The notes under the pieces: model-generated
Database searches by the model: none
What the model saw: only the letters and a program-made list of their open reading frames with translations
Told to the model about the DNA's origin: nothing
Shown: positions 25,324 to 34,404 of the stretch, piece after piece
How positions within the stretch are numbered: position 1 is the first letter of the stretch
Layout: each line of letters begins with the position of its first letter
Program-made: the position numbers and the translations under genes
DNA from: Bin75 sp965223955
GTDB taxonomy: Bacteria > Nitrospirota > Nitrospiria > Nitrospirales > UBA8639
Reading direction: 5' to 3'
DNA length: 64,000 nucleotides
Assembly (NCBI GenBank): GCA_965223955.1
Contig: OZ245029.1
Coordinates: forward strand, 1,860,001-1,924,000

Positions 25324-27615
25324 CTACTGCCGTTTTCCTTTCCTGGATTGCTTTTGGCAAAACAATTTGACAAAAATGGCATGTGACCGGTTCATTCGTT
25401 TTTGCAACTCGCGTTCAAACGCCAGTGCCCCTTCTTGCCAGACGTCGGTCATATACTCCAATCTTCTTGCAAAATACGTCATGGCGTCGGAACCCGATTC
25501 CGGCAGCACCAGGTCCTTGGCATTTCCCCGAACGATGCGCAAGCCATCGATGACCTTTCTCAGAAACAGATAATCTTCCATCAGGATCGTTGCATCGTGA
25601 GGTGAGAGAAGCTTTGTCGCTTGCAGGGCCTTGAGCGCTTGCAGGGTGTTGGGTGTATGGAGTGAAGGCTTACGGCGGCCATACTCTAATTGGAGGTATT
25701 GCACGGTGTATTCAATATCGATAAGCCCGCCCGGGCTGTATTTCACGTGAATGGTTCCCTGGGGAACCAACTCCCGTATCTGCCTGCGTCGCAGGTGCAA
25801 CGCGGTGTCCAGCGGCCAGGGGGACCGGCTGTAGACGAAGTCGTCACGGTAACGTTCTATACGCCGGCCCAGCGCGGCATTCCCCGCGACGTGGCGGAGC
25901 TTAATCCAGGCTTGTCGTTCAAAAGGCGCAGCGGCTCCTCCCGTTCGGTAGTAGCGTGTGATGTCTTCAAATGAATTCGCCAGCAGGCCTTTTTCTCCGT
26001 GAGGTCGAAGTCGGAGGTCGAGTTGAAAAATTTCCTCCTGTTTCGCCTCGATCCAATGAAGAAATTCCTGCACGAGTCGTTCGTAGTATTCACCGATGAC
26101 GGGATTGGGAATGCCGGAAGCGCTCGTGGAGGTCCCATAGACAAAGACGAGCTCGATATCGGAGGCGTAGCCCAACTCACGCCCACCCAATTTGCCTAAT
26201 CCGCAAATACTGAAGGGCAGAGGTCTCCTCTTCAGCGTGGACGGCGACGAGTGTTTTCGATTGACCACGGCCTGGGCCTCGATGAGGGCTTGTGCTAAGA
26301 TCACTTCTGCCAAAGTCGTGAGAGATTTGGAGAATGCGGGGAGAGACGTCTTATTGAGAAGATGATGCATGTCGATACGAAACAACTCCTGATCTTTAAA
26401 CTGATTCAAGATCATTTTTCGAACTTCAGGGTTTTTACGCTTTCCGAGTCTGGCTTCCAACGCTTTCGCGAGAGAGGTTTTTGACGAACGGACCTGGGGT
26501 TGATGAAACGTTTCAACAATGGGCAGAAGGTTGATGTGTTGTCGGCGAAGAAAGTCTTCCCACAAAAAATCGCTCGTGCCGAATAAGCGGGCGAGGTTGG
26601 CCAACGAATCTTTTCTGGCGAGCCAGTTGATTTGTTTCTTGCTGAGACGATTTTCCAGCAACTGATCCAGGAAGTGACTGAAATGATTCAATGCCCTGCC
26701 GGGGTCCGGAGCCCAGGTGAGGTAATGGGTAAATTCCTTGATGAGGGCCGCAGCCACGGTCAGCTCTTGCTGTTCCTGTGTCGAGACGATTTTTTCCCCA
26801 TGTTGATCCCTGACAAAAAATCGGTTGCGGACTCTTAGCCCGTCTCCTTCGATCGTGGCTTTTGATAAATAGAGCCCTCTCATGGCCAACGCATTCGTAA
26901 AGGCATACAAAAAAGCCGGAGAATCCGTGCCCCTGATGTCTATGACCGTTTCCCGTACAGAAAGCGCATTGTTAAAAACAATTTCTGCTGGATGCACAAG
27001 AGCGGAAGCAGCCGCTTTTCTTTGGCCAAGCGTTTCGACCAATTTTCGGTTCACACCATTCCGGACCTCCTGGATTTTCCGTGACTCGAGCAATCGAATC
27101 ATTTCCGTCAATTTCCGACTCAGTTCTTTTTCGATTTCTGCATTGAATACAGTGCCTGGGAGAAGGCGAACCTGAAAGACGTCCACGACCTTTTTTCTTG
27201 ATAATCCTGGCCGTTGGAGTTGCCGGCGGATCGGCCATTTGGGTGCTTGCATGCGACGTAAAGCTTTCGACGGAGGGGAAGGAGCGGGACCGTCCTGGTA
27301 CGTAAAAACATGGGCTTCGCGTATATCGAAGCCATAGGCAGACAGCAACCCGCAAATTGTGGCAAATTCCGCAAAATAATCGTAGGCGACAACCGTAAGC
27401 CGGTACTGGCCTGCATCGTTTGCCGGTTGGACGTGGAGCGTGCAAGGATTTTCCGGGGTCAGGGCGTTGGCCAACGCCACGTGTTTTGCAACGGTCCGTG
27501 GCGGAAATTGAGAGAAATAATCCGGATCCATGCGATCCAGAAAGTCTTTGATAACCGTCTGGTCGACCTGGTGAGATAGTTGTTCCAATTCCGTCGAATC
27601 GAACGTGTCTTTCAT
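25324..27615 (-). CDS. Tandem ACT region fused to a single GlnE-type nucleotidyltransferase
   Basis: A 763-residue protein not built like standard GlnE (about 950 residues, two nucleotidyltransferase halves). Residues about 25-300 resemble the C-terminal regulatory half of GlnD: DPDYFSQFPPRTVAKHVALANAL, then two ACT-like domains (about 72-150 and 222-290). The rest is one GlnE half: CGLGKLGGRELGYASDIEL (Asp486, Glu488 where Asp is usual), QLDLRLRPHG (Asp533), then a C-terminal GlnD_UR-like helical domain (HVKYSPGGLIDIEYTVQYLQLE). The GKLGGRELGY pattern is closer to the adenylylating C-terminal half of E. coli GlnE. It converges on glnA. Inferred role: glutamine-sensing GS adenylyltransferase. 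Confidence 0.75.
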   Translation of the reverse strand: MKDTFDSTELEQLSHQVDQTVIKDFLDRMDPDYFSQFPPRTVAKHVALANALTPENPCTLHVQPANDAGQYRLTVVAYDYFAEFATICGLLSAYGFDIREAHVFTYQDGPAPSPPSKALRRMQAPKWPIRRQLQRPGLSRKKVVDVFQVRLLPGTVFNAEIEKELSRKLTEMIRLLESRKIQEVRNGVNRKLVETLGQRKAAASALVHPAEIVFNNALSVRETVIDIRGTDSPAFLYAFTNALAMRGLYLSKATIEGDGLRVRNRFFVRDQHGEKIVSTQEQQELTVAAALIKEFTHYLTWAPDPGRALNHFSHFLDQLLENRLSKKQINWLARKDSLANLARLFGTSDFLWEDFLRRQHINLLPIVETFHQPQVRSSKTSLAKALEARLGKRKNPEVRKMILNQFKDQELFRIDMHHLLNKTSLPAFSKSLTTLAEVILAQALIEAQAVVNRKHSSPSTLKRRPLPFSICGLGKLGGRELGYASDIELVFVYGTSTSASGIPNPVIGEYYERLVQEFLHWIEAKQEEIFQLDLRLRPHGEKGLLANSFEDITRYYRTGGAAAPFERQAWIKLRHVAGNAALGRRIERYRDDFVYSRSPWPLDTALHLRRRQIRELVPQGTIHVKYSPGGLIDIEYTVQYLQLEYGRRKPSLHTPNTLQALKALQATKLLSPHDATILMEDYLFLRKVIDGLRIVRGNAKDLVLPESGSDAMTYFARRLEYMTDVWQEGALAFERELQKRMNRSHAIFVKLFCQKQSRKGKRQ

Positions 27616-27689
27616 GGCAGGGCAGTATACCTTAACGTGTTACCATTGTAAGGGCCCTTTGCCCATTTATCCTCAAACGCTTCTCAGAG
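27616..27689. promoter_or_regulatory. Shared divergent promoter region of the two GlnE-like genes
   Basis: Only 74 bp separates the two divergent start codons, so both promoters must overlap here or lie within the genes. It is AT-rich in places, but no clear -35/-10 pair or sigma-54 -24/-12 element is seen. Confidence 0.4.
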
Positions 27690-29300
27690 TTGTTACCAAT
27701 GCCTATCATTAGCAACCCGCCATCAGGCTTCGACCCTCGCCCTTTGCTGCTTTCTCCGAATTTGGCGCCTTCGGAAGTCTCACGGCTGTTGGCTCCATAC
27801 GGGTTCCATGATTGGAAGCAAGCCGATGCCAACCTTCAGCTTATGGCTGGTGATCCTCGAAGTCGAAAACGGCTTGCGGTCTTTCTCCCTGACCTGTTGC
27901 ACGCCGTTTCGGTCACGGCCGATCCGGATCAAGCATTGCGTGAATGGGAACGCTATCTCGATGCCTGCGATGCAAGGGCTCAAGTGTTCGATTTTCTAGT
28001 GCAGGTGCCACATGTCCTGCAATTGCTTTGCGTACTGTTCGGGAACAGTCCCGCAATGGCGGAAACGCTCATTCGAAACCCCATGCTGATTTATTGGATC
28101 GAGGAAGACCGTATCCTGAAATTTCGCCCCACTTCCAAACGCCTTCAAGCTGTCTTATACGAGACCCTTGATCTCGTGCAAACTTACGAACGCAAACTCG
28201 ACGCTCTTCGACGCTTTCACCGCTGCGAAATGTTGCGCATCGGCGCGCGGGACCTCTTTCATGTTTCGTCTGTGAAGGAGACTGTTCAATCCCTGTCGCG
28301 ACTCGCGGAAATCGTGATCCATGCCGCGTATCAACTTGTGAATAAAGAACTGCAAAAACAATACGGCATTCCCCATCATCAAGGTTCCGGAGGGACATCA
28401 AGGGAAACGGGTTTTGTGGTGTTGGGAATGGGAAAGTTGGGCGGACGCGAACTGAATTACAGCTCCGACGTCGATCTCGTCTATTTATATACATCAAGTG
28501 AAGGGCAGACAAAGACCGCAAAGGAGCCGATCAGTAATGAAGTTTTTTTTCAGCTCCTTGCAAGAGAACTCACTCGAGTACTGTCGGCTTCCACTTCGGA
28601 AGGATGTTTATTTCGAGTGGATTTGCGATTGCGACCCGAGGGAGCAGTCGGATCATTGGCATGGTCGAGCCGTGAAGCCGTGAAATATTACCAAACACGG
28701 GGGAGAACCTGGGAGCGGCTGGCATTGTTAAAAGCTCGTGCCATAGCAGGGCAACGGTCCTTGGGACAGGCCTTTCTCAGGAAAATCCGGCCGTTCGTCG
28801 TGGGGCGAGAAGAACAGGGAACCCGAAACGTGATCGATACGGTTCATAAACTCAGGGTACGAATTCATCGAAACGTGCGAAGAAAAAAGGAGTATGAGCG
28901 CAACGTCAAACTCAGCCCCGGAGGCATTCGCGACATTGAATTCATTGTCCAGACACTCCAATTGCTTCACGTTGCCACGTATCCGCAACTGCTTGAGTCC
29001 AAGACAACCACGGCCCTGCAACGCCTCCGAACCTTGAACCTCCTGCCAGCCGCCGATGAAAAATTTCTTGAGGAAGCCTATCTGTTTTTGCGTGACATCG
29101 AGCATAAGCTGCAAATGGTTCATGAACTGCAAACCCATATCTTGCCGGTTCAACCGTCCGAATTGACCAAATGTGCAATCCGCATGGGTTACGCAAGACA
29201 ACTTCCTTCCTCTGCGACCACGAAATTTCTTGCCCGCTACAGGTCCGTCACGACCCGGGTTCAAACCATCTACGAACGGATCTTTTCTTTGCCAAACTGA
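27690..29300 (+). CDS. Single-domain GlnE-type nucleotidyltransferase (half-GlnE)
   Basis: A 536-residue protein equal to one half of GlnE. Residues about 85-235 are helical. The nucleotidyltransferase motif is VLGMGKLGGRELNYSSDVDLVYLY (Asp257, Asp259), with VDLRLRPEG as the third acid. A C-terminal GlnD_UR-type domain carries VKLSPGGIRDIEFIVQTLQLLH. The GMGKLGGRELNYSSDVDL pattern resembles the N-terminal, deadenylylating half of E. coli GlnE, so this may be the separate adenylyl-removing enzyme. No ribosome site is evident before the ATG. It is divergent from the ACT-containing partner. Confidence 0.78.
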   Translation: MLPMPIISNPPSGFDPRPLLLSPNLAPSEVSRLLAPYGFHDWKQADANLQLMAGDPRSRKRLAVFLPDLLHAVSVTADPDQALREWERYLDACDARAQVFDFLVQVPHVLQLLCVLFGNSPAMAETLIRNPMLIYWIEEDRILKFRPTSKRLQAVLYETLDLVQTYERKLDALRRFHRCEMLRIGARDLFHVSSVKETVQSLSRLAEIVIHAAYQLVNKELQKQYGIPHHQGSGGTSRETGFVVLGMGKLGGRELNYSSDVDLVYLYTSSEGQTKTAKEPISNEVFFQLLARELTRVLSASTSEGCLFRVDLRLRPEGAVGSLAWSSREAVKYYQTRGRTWERLALLKARAIAGQRSLGQAFLRKIRPFVVGREEQGTRNVIDTVHKLRVRIHRNVRRKKEYERNVKLSPGGIRDIEFIVQTLQLLHVATYPQLLESKTTTALQRLRTLNLLPAADEKFLEEAYLFLRDIEHKLQMVHELQTHILPVQPSELTKCAIRMGYARQLPSSATTKFLARYRSVTTRVQTIYERIFSLPN

Positions 29301-29431
29301 TCGTTCGAGAAAAACAGGCATTCCTAACTTCCTTTTTCCGACCTTTCAGGCCCGTACTTCTTGATTTTTTGAGGAACGGTGGTTATCTGGTGGTATTCAG
29401 CAAACGCGTAAAGAAAGAGGAGTCGGAAATC

Positions 29432-32026
29432 ATGGATATGAATCGTATGACGCTAAAAGTGCAAGAGGCGCTGCAAGCCGCGTCTGCCCTTGCCATGCAC
29501 CGGAGTCACCAGGGCATCGACGTCGAGCACGTGCTGGCGGCATTACTGGAACAACCTGACGGGTCCGCCGGTCCGATCCTGGAACAGACAGGGGTATCCA
29601 GTTCCGCTGCCAAAGCCAAGGCCGAGCAACGACTCGCAAAGATTCCTCAGGTCCGCGGGACAGGAGCGGCACCTGGACAGCTTCACTTGACCCAACGAAC
29701 GGCAACGCTTCTTTCTCGTGCCGAAGATGAAAAACAATCTTTGAAAGACGAGTACATCAGTGTCGAGCATCTCTTGCTTGCCATGGCGGCACATGAAGGC
29801 GTGTTAAAAGACCTGGGGGTGACACGCGATACACTGTTGGCCGGGCTGCAAAACATTCGCGGGAATCAACGAGTGACAAGTCAGGATCCCGAAGGGACGT
29901 TTCAGGCGCTGGAAAAATATGGCCGGGATTTGACCAAGTTGGCCGGGCAGGGAAAGCTGGACCCGGTTATCGGTCGTGATGAAGAAATCCGACGGACGAT
30001 TCAGATTTTATCGAGACGAACAAAAAACAATCCTGTGCTCATTGGTGAACCCGGAGTCGGAAAAACAGCCATTGTCGAAGGACTGGCCCAACGGATTGTC
30101 AAAGGAGACGTCCCTGAAGGATTGAAACGGAAACGCGTGGTTGTTCTCGACATGGGAGCATTGGTGGCAGGAGCTAAATTCCGAGGAGAGTTTGAGGAAC
30201 GGTTGAAGGCCGTCTTAAAAGAAATTCAGTCGGCGCAGGGTGACATTCTCTTGTTTATCGACGAACTGCACACTGTTGTGGGCACGGGAGCGGCGGAAGG
30301 AGCCATGGACGCCGCCAACCTGCTCAAACCGATGCTTGCGAGGGGAGAACTCCATCTGATCGGGGCAACGACCCTGGATGAATATCGCAAGCATATAGAA
30401 AAAGACGCGGCTCTTGAACGTCGTTTCCAGCCCGTGCTCGTGGAACAACCATCGGTGGAAAACACGATTTCGATTCTGCGGGGACTCAAGGAGCGATATG
30501 AAGTTCATCATGGAGTCCGCATTAAAGACGCGGCCTTGGTTGCGGCCGCACGGCTCTCCCATCGATATATCGGCGACCGATTTCTTCCGGACAAGGCTAT
30601 CGATCTCGTCGATGAATCCGCCGCGCGACTTCGTACGGAGATCGATAGCATGCCCGCCGAATTGGACGAGGTGTCCCGAAAAGTTCTGCAACTCGAAATT
30701 GAACGGGAAGCTCTCAAAAAGGAAGAAGATCCTGGAAGTCGAGCGAGACTGGAAACGTTGGAAAATGAGCTTGAAGGCAAGCGTCGAGAATGCACCGAAT
30801 TGAAACAACAATGGGAAGCGGAAAAATCTGCCGTCGGGCGATTGCAACAGATCCGGCAACATATTGAAGACTTGAGGCATCAGATTGAAAAGGCCGAACG
30901 CGAATATGATCTCAATCGCGTTGCGGAACTTCGCTATGGAACGATGCCCCGGCTGGAAAGAGAGCTTCAGGCTGAAGAAGCACATCTTGATCGACAAGAG
31001 GGGGAGTCACGTCTTCTGAAAGAGGAAGTCGATGAAGAAGATATTGCGGAAGTCGTCAGCCGTTGGACGGGCATTCCGATTAGCCGGCTTCTTCAGGGAG
31101 AAATGGAAAAACTTTTGCAATTGGATGAATTGCTTCATCAACACGTTGTCGGTCAGGATGAAGGAATTCTGGCCGTAGCCGATGCCGTCCTTCGGGCTCG
31201 ATCAGGCATCAAGGACCCCAATCGGCCGATCGGATCGTTTTTATTTCTTGGCCCGACCGGCGTCGGAAAAACCGAACTGGCTCGAGCCCTGGCACATATC
31301 CTCTTTGATGACGAAGCCAACCTCATACGGATTGATCTGTCGGAATATATGGAAAAACATGCCGTGGCGCGACTCATCGGCGCCCCGCCTGGATACGTCG
31401 GATACGAAGAAGGCGGGCAATTGACCGAAGCCGTGAGACGCCGTCCTTTTTGCGTTATTTTGTTGGACGAGATCGAAAAAGCCCATCATGACGTGTTCAA
31501 TGTTTTGCTGCAGGTGCTTGATGACGGTCGATTGACCGATTCCCAAGGGCGAACCGTCGATTTCAAGAATACGATATTGATTATGACGTCGAATATCGGC
31601 AGTCAGGAAATTCTGGAAGCTCAACAACGTGAACAAACCTATGAAGAATTGCAGACTCTTGTCTTGAATGAGGTCAAGCACCATTTCCGTCCGGAATTTT
31701 TGAATCGCATCGATGAAACCGTCGTATTTCATCCGCTGAGCACGGATGAAGTCGGTCGAATCGCGGAAATTCAACTGGCTCGCTTAAGAGCCAGATTGGA
31801 GGACCGGAGAATTCGTTTAGAGGTGACCGGCGAGGCGATATCGAATTTTGGAACGCGAGGCTATAGTCCCCTGTATGGTGCTCGACCGTTGAAACGATTG
31901 ATCCAGCATGACGTGGAAACACCCTTGGCGAAGCTGCTGGTCAAAGGGGAACTGAAAGACGGCGATGCTGTGACGGTCGATTGTAAAGACGGGCAGGTGG
32001 TTATCGTCCCCATGATTGGAGGATAA
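29432..32026 (+). CDS. clpB: ATP-dependent disaggregase ClpB
   Basis: Hsp100 chaperone that extracts proteins from aggregates with DnaK. About 864 residues, the usual size. An N-terminal Clp_N double repeat (MNRMTLKVQEALQAASALAM, VEHLLLAMAAHEG) is followed by AAA1 with Walker A GEPGVGKT and FIDELHTVVG. A coiled-coil M-domain covers about 405-525. AAA2 has GPTGVGKTELARAL and the pore loop GAPPGYVGYEEGG. The start at 29432 has AGAGGAG upstream; the longer ORF from 29171 overlaps the GlnE-like gene and is rejected. ATG at 29438 is an alternative start. No heat-shock promoter was identified in the 131-bp gap. Confidence 0.95.
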   Translation: MDMNRMTLKVQEALQAASALAMHRSHQGIDVEHVLAALLEQPDGSAGPILEQTGVSSSAAKAKAEQRLAKIPQVRGTGAAPGQLHLTQRTATLLSRAEDEKQSLKDEYISVEHLLLAMAAHEGVLKDLGVTRDTLLAGLQNIRGNQRVTSQDPEGTFQALEKYGRDLTKLAGQGKLDPVIGRDEEIRRTIQILSRRTKNNPVLIGEPGVGKTAIVEGLAQRIVKGDVPEGLKRKRVVVLDMGALVAGAKFRGEFEERLKAVLKEIQSAQGDILLFIDELHTVVGTGAAEGAMDAANLLKPMLARGELHLIGATTLDEYRKHIEKDAALERRFQPVLVEQPSVENTISILRGLKERYEVHHGVRIKDAALVAAARLSHRYIGDRFLPDKAIDLVDESAARLRTEIDSMPAELDEVSRKVLQLEIEREALKKEEDPGSRARLETLENELEGKRRECTELKQQWEAEKSAVGRLQQIRQHIEDLRHQIEKAEREYDLNRVAELRYGTMPRLERELQAEEAHLDRQEGESRLLKEEVDEEDIAEVVSRWTGIPISRLLQGEMEKLLQLDELLHQHVVGQDEGILAVADAVLRARSGIKDPNRPIGSFLFLGPTGVGKTELARALAHILFDDEANLIRIDLSEYMEKHAVARLIGAPPGYVGYEEGGQLTEAVRRRPFCVILLDEIEKAHHDVFNVLLQVLDDGRLTDSQGRTVDFKNTILIMTSNIGSQEILEAQQREQTYEELQTLVLNEVKHHFRPEFLNRIDETVVFHPLSTDEVGRIAEIQLARLRARLEDRRIRLEVTGEAISNFGTRGYSPLYGARPLKRLIQHDVETPLAKLLVKGELKDGDAVTVDCKDGQVVIVPMIGG

Positions 32027-32085
32027 GCGCGCCGTTACCCCAATCGGCCCGTGGTTTTTTCTCACACAAACATTGGTGTTGCTGC

Positions 32086-32805
32086 TTATTTGGTTACCGT
32101 CATAATGGCTTGGCGAAGACCGGCCGAATGCTTGTTCTTGACGGATTTTGTCACGAGAATGTCAACTGGCCGAACTTTTTTCCCGTAATAGGCTTCATTG
32201 GCATCATCGTTTACATGGATAAGAGATCCTTCCAATGAGACACCCGCATAGGCACCTTTTGAACGCGAAAAGGAAAGAAAGTCAGCGTTCATATTTGCCG
32301 AGGTGGAACCCTCGGCTCCGGCTCCATAGGGTCCGGCTGCAATGGAGGCATCCCCGCCAACTTTAAAGGATGAGGCATAGAGTTTTTCGACCGCCCCTTG
32401 GGTCATGGCCAAGATGATGACTTCCGAGGCTTCGCCACCGAATTGAAATCCAAAGCTGACTCCCCCTAAGTCATAAAAGGCCGGTTCGCTCCACTCACCC
32501 GTCTGTTCGTCACGGACGACTAATACCCCGCTTCCTCCATCCACCCCAAACCAGAAGGCAGCCTTCAATTGTTGAGGAATAATCAAGAGGGCTTTGGCGT
32601 CTTTGACGTGATCATGAAACCAGGTAAAATTCGGATCGTCCATAAAACCTTCAACGGTGTGCTTGGCTTTTTCCACGAGTTGTTGCTCGTCCAGGCCGTT
32701 GGCCCAGGCAGGGGTCCAACACAAGCAAGAAAAAAGAAGTGCCGTCATCCAGAGGTACAACGGTTTTTTGTGTCGTTGTTTGTCGGACTGGCTTTTCTGT
32801 GTCAT
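32086..32805 (-). CDS. Exported SYLF-domain (Ysc84-like) protein
   Basis: About 239 residues. A signal peptide covers roughly residues 1-36 of the annotated start (LYLWMTALLFSCLCWTPAWANG). Then comes a SYLF domain: VKDAKALLIIPQQLKAAFWFGVDGGSGVLVVRDEQTGEWSEPAFYDLGGVSFGFQFGG, with the typical GASVG-like glycine-rich turns, and a repeat of SFSRSKGAYAGVSLEGSLI at the end. SYLF proteins bind phosphoinositides or act as lipid-binding periplasmic proteins. The start is set at 32805 by the ribosome site GGAAGGG; an ATG at 32829 would add eight residues. It is convergent with clpB. Confidence 0.85.
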   Translation of the reverse strand: MTQKSQSDKQRHKKPLYLWMTALLFSCLCWTPAWANGLDEQQLVEKAKHTVEGFMDDPNFTWFHDHVKDAKALLIIPQQLKAAFWFGVDGGSGVLVVRDEQTGEWSEPAFYDLGGVSFGFQFGGEASEVIILAMTQGAVEKLYASSFKVGGDASIAAGPYGAGAEGSTSANMNADFLSFSRSKGAYAGVSLEGSLIHVNDDANEAYYGKKVRPVDILVTKSVKNKHSAGLRQAIMTVTK

Positions 32806-32895
32806 GGATTGTCCCTTCCGTGAACCCACAATGAAATGAAGTTATCCTCTATTGTCACGTATTTTTAAAAAAAAGCAAGAATCTCTCATGCAGGC

Positions 32896-33318
32896 TCACT
32901 CGCCCATGACTTGAACGATGATCTCTCGAGAGCGTGCTCGTGTATCAAAATCGAGAATGACAATTTCTTGCCAAGTCCCCAAAAGTAATTGGTTGTCGGC
33001 AAAAGGAATGGTGAGGGATTGCCCCTGGATTTGGCCTCGCAAATGACTATGCCCGTTGTTTTCTCCTGGGTTCCTGGTGTTATGCTGCCAGGTGGAGTCT
33101 GCAGGAATCAGGCTGTCCCAGACAGCTTTGGTATCGGCGCGCAAGCCCGGCTCATCCTCGATGATCAGGACTGAGGCGGTGGTATGTTTTACGAATATCG
33201 TGACAATGCCGGCTTGCATGGGCGTGGAGGCAAGCAACTGCCGAACGGGTTCGGAGATGTTCTCAATCTGCGAATGGCCTTGCATCGTGACCGAAAAATG
33301 GTGAGTGAGGACGGGCAT
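32896..33318 (-). CDS. yjbQ: YjbQ/UPF0047 family protein
   Basis: A 140-residue member of the YjbQ (UPF0047) family. Conserved features are VKHTTASVLIIEDEPGLR, WQHNTRNPGENNGHSHLRGQI (metal-binding histidines) and LLLGTWQEIVILDFD. E. coli YjbQ has weak thiamin phosphate synthase activity, but the physiological role is not established. The start is the ATG at 33318 (MPVLTHHFSV), where family proteins begin; an ORF from 33405 would overlap the upstream HD gene. It lies 10 bp downstream of the HD gene and is probably co-transcribed. Confidence 0.9.
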   Translation of the reverse strand: MPVLTHHFSVTMQGHSQIENISEPVRQLLASTPMQAGIVTIFVKHTTASVLIIEDEPGLRADTKAVWDSLIPADSTWQHNTRNPGENNGHSHLRGQIQGQSLTIPFADNQLLLGTWQEIVILDFDTRARSREIIVQVMGE

Positions 33319-33328
33319 CGGGTTTTGT

Positions 33329-34216
33329 CTATTGAAGGGATCGAAGAAATTGTCCTTCGTGTCGTGATAATATCCCGCCTCGGGCTGCTTTGAGAATGGA
33401 GTCAAAGAGCCCGGAGGCTGTCAATTGTCGAACGGCCTTGACCACCTTTGCACGCAATCGGCCTTGCCGTTTTAATGAGTCAAGGTAGCGAAAGGCCTCA
33501 CGAAAGCTTTCTTTGGAGCGAACGTAGTAGTCCGTTCCTCGTCGGTGATTGCTGTAGGCTTCCAACTGTTCGCAAGCGACAAGAATTTCCCCGAGTTCCC
33601 TGACCCATTCCGGAGATTTTGCCAGTTTTTCAGGGTAATAATAATACAACGTCACCTGCTCCATCCACGGCAACCAACGAATTTCCAGGCGTTCCAACAA
33701 GGGTTTGACCCTTTTGAGTTGCCGGCGATGGCGACGTGCAAATCCCAAACGCATTTCGACTTGCTCGCATGCCCACTCGGTGAGCGGCAATCCTTCTTCA
33801 GCCAATGACTGTCGATACGTCTTCACAAACGCTTCGGTCTCTCTGCCATAACTCGAATGGGGGTGTCGCGACCGCCATTCGGCAGGTCTCGTCGGAATAT
33901 TCCGGCTACGTGCCCAGGACCATATTTTGCCAAAAAGCTGGCGGTCAAGCCCGGCTCTTCCCAAATCATGAAGCAGACAGGCGATTTGAAATTGACGGAC
34001 TCGTGAGTGTTCATACAAGAGGTGTTGGGCAACAACCGCACACATCTTCGCCGTTCGAAAGGCATGTGCCTTGTCATATCCTCTGATAATGGCATGAGGT
34101 TTAAGCGGGTGAGGGTAGTCATAACATTTCAGCAGCGTACCGGCTAAGGATGGCGACACGAGAAGATACCTGTATGAAGATTGCAAGGCAGGCGTGGTTC
34201 GAGAAGTCGATCTCAT
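33329..34216 (-). CDS. HD-domain phosphohydrolase-like protein
   Basis: A 295-residue soluble protein with an HD-type metal site: GYDKAHAFRTAKMCAVVA (first His) and IACLLHDLGRAG (the HD pair). It resembles HD-GYP or related domains but the GYP motif is missing. The C-terminal half (about 150-295) is helical and basic, with YYYYPEKLAKSPEWVRELGEILVACEQLEA, a pattern reminiscent of HD-GYP C-terminal helices. It is the first gene before yjbQ on the minus strand. A nucleotide or cyclic-dinucleotide substrate is possible but not supported directly. Confidence 0.72.
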   Translation of the reverse strand: MRSTSRTTPALQSSYRYLLVSPSLAGTLLKCYDYPHPLKPHAIIRGYDKAHAFRTAKMCAVVAQHLLYEHSRVRQFQIACLLHDLGRAGLDRQLFGKIWSWARSRNIPTRPAEWRSRHPHSSYGRETEAFVKTYRQSLAEEGLPLTEWACEQVEMRLGFARRHRRQLKRVKPLLERLEIRWLPWMEQVTLYYYYPEKLAKSPEWVRELGEILVACEQLEAYSNHRRGTDYYVRSKESFREAFRYLDSLKRQGRLRAKVVKAVRQLTASGLFDSILKAARGGILSRHEGQFLRSLQ

Positions 34217-34404
34217 GGCCCGTGAACTGCCGATAGAATAACGAATGAACTTTCGTTAGAATGGGGAAGGACCATAACGGTGAAATCCTCAGCCTGTCAA
34301 GAAAACGCTGAGGTGACGCTGTGTGAACCAAAGCGGCACCTTTGCGAAAACGTCAACTGGTTCGCCCCCTGAAATTCGTGACCGTCAAAGCCAAGCATAA
34401 ACAA

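Noticed and set aside
29171..29431. Extended N-terminus of ClpB
   Set aside because: It overlaps the GlnE-like gene and lacks a ribosome site; the family start is at 29432.
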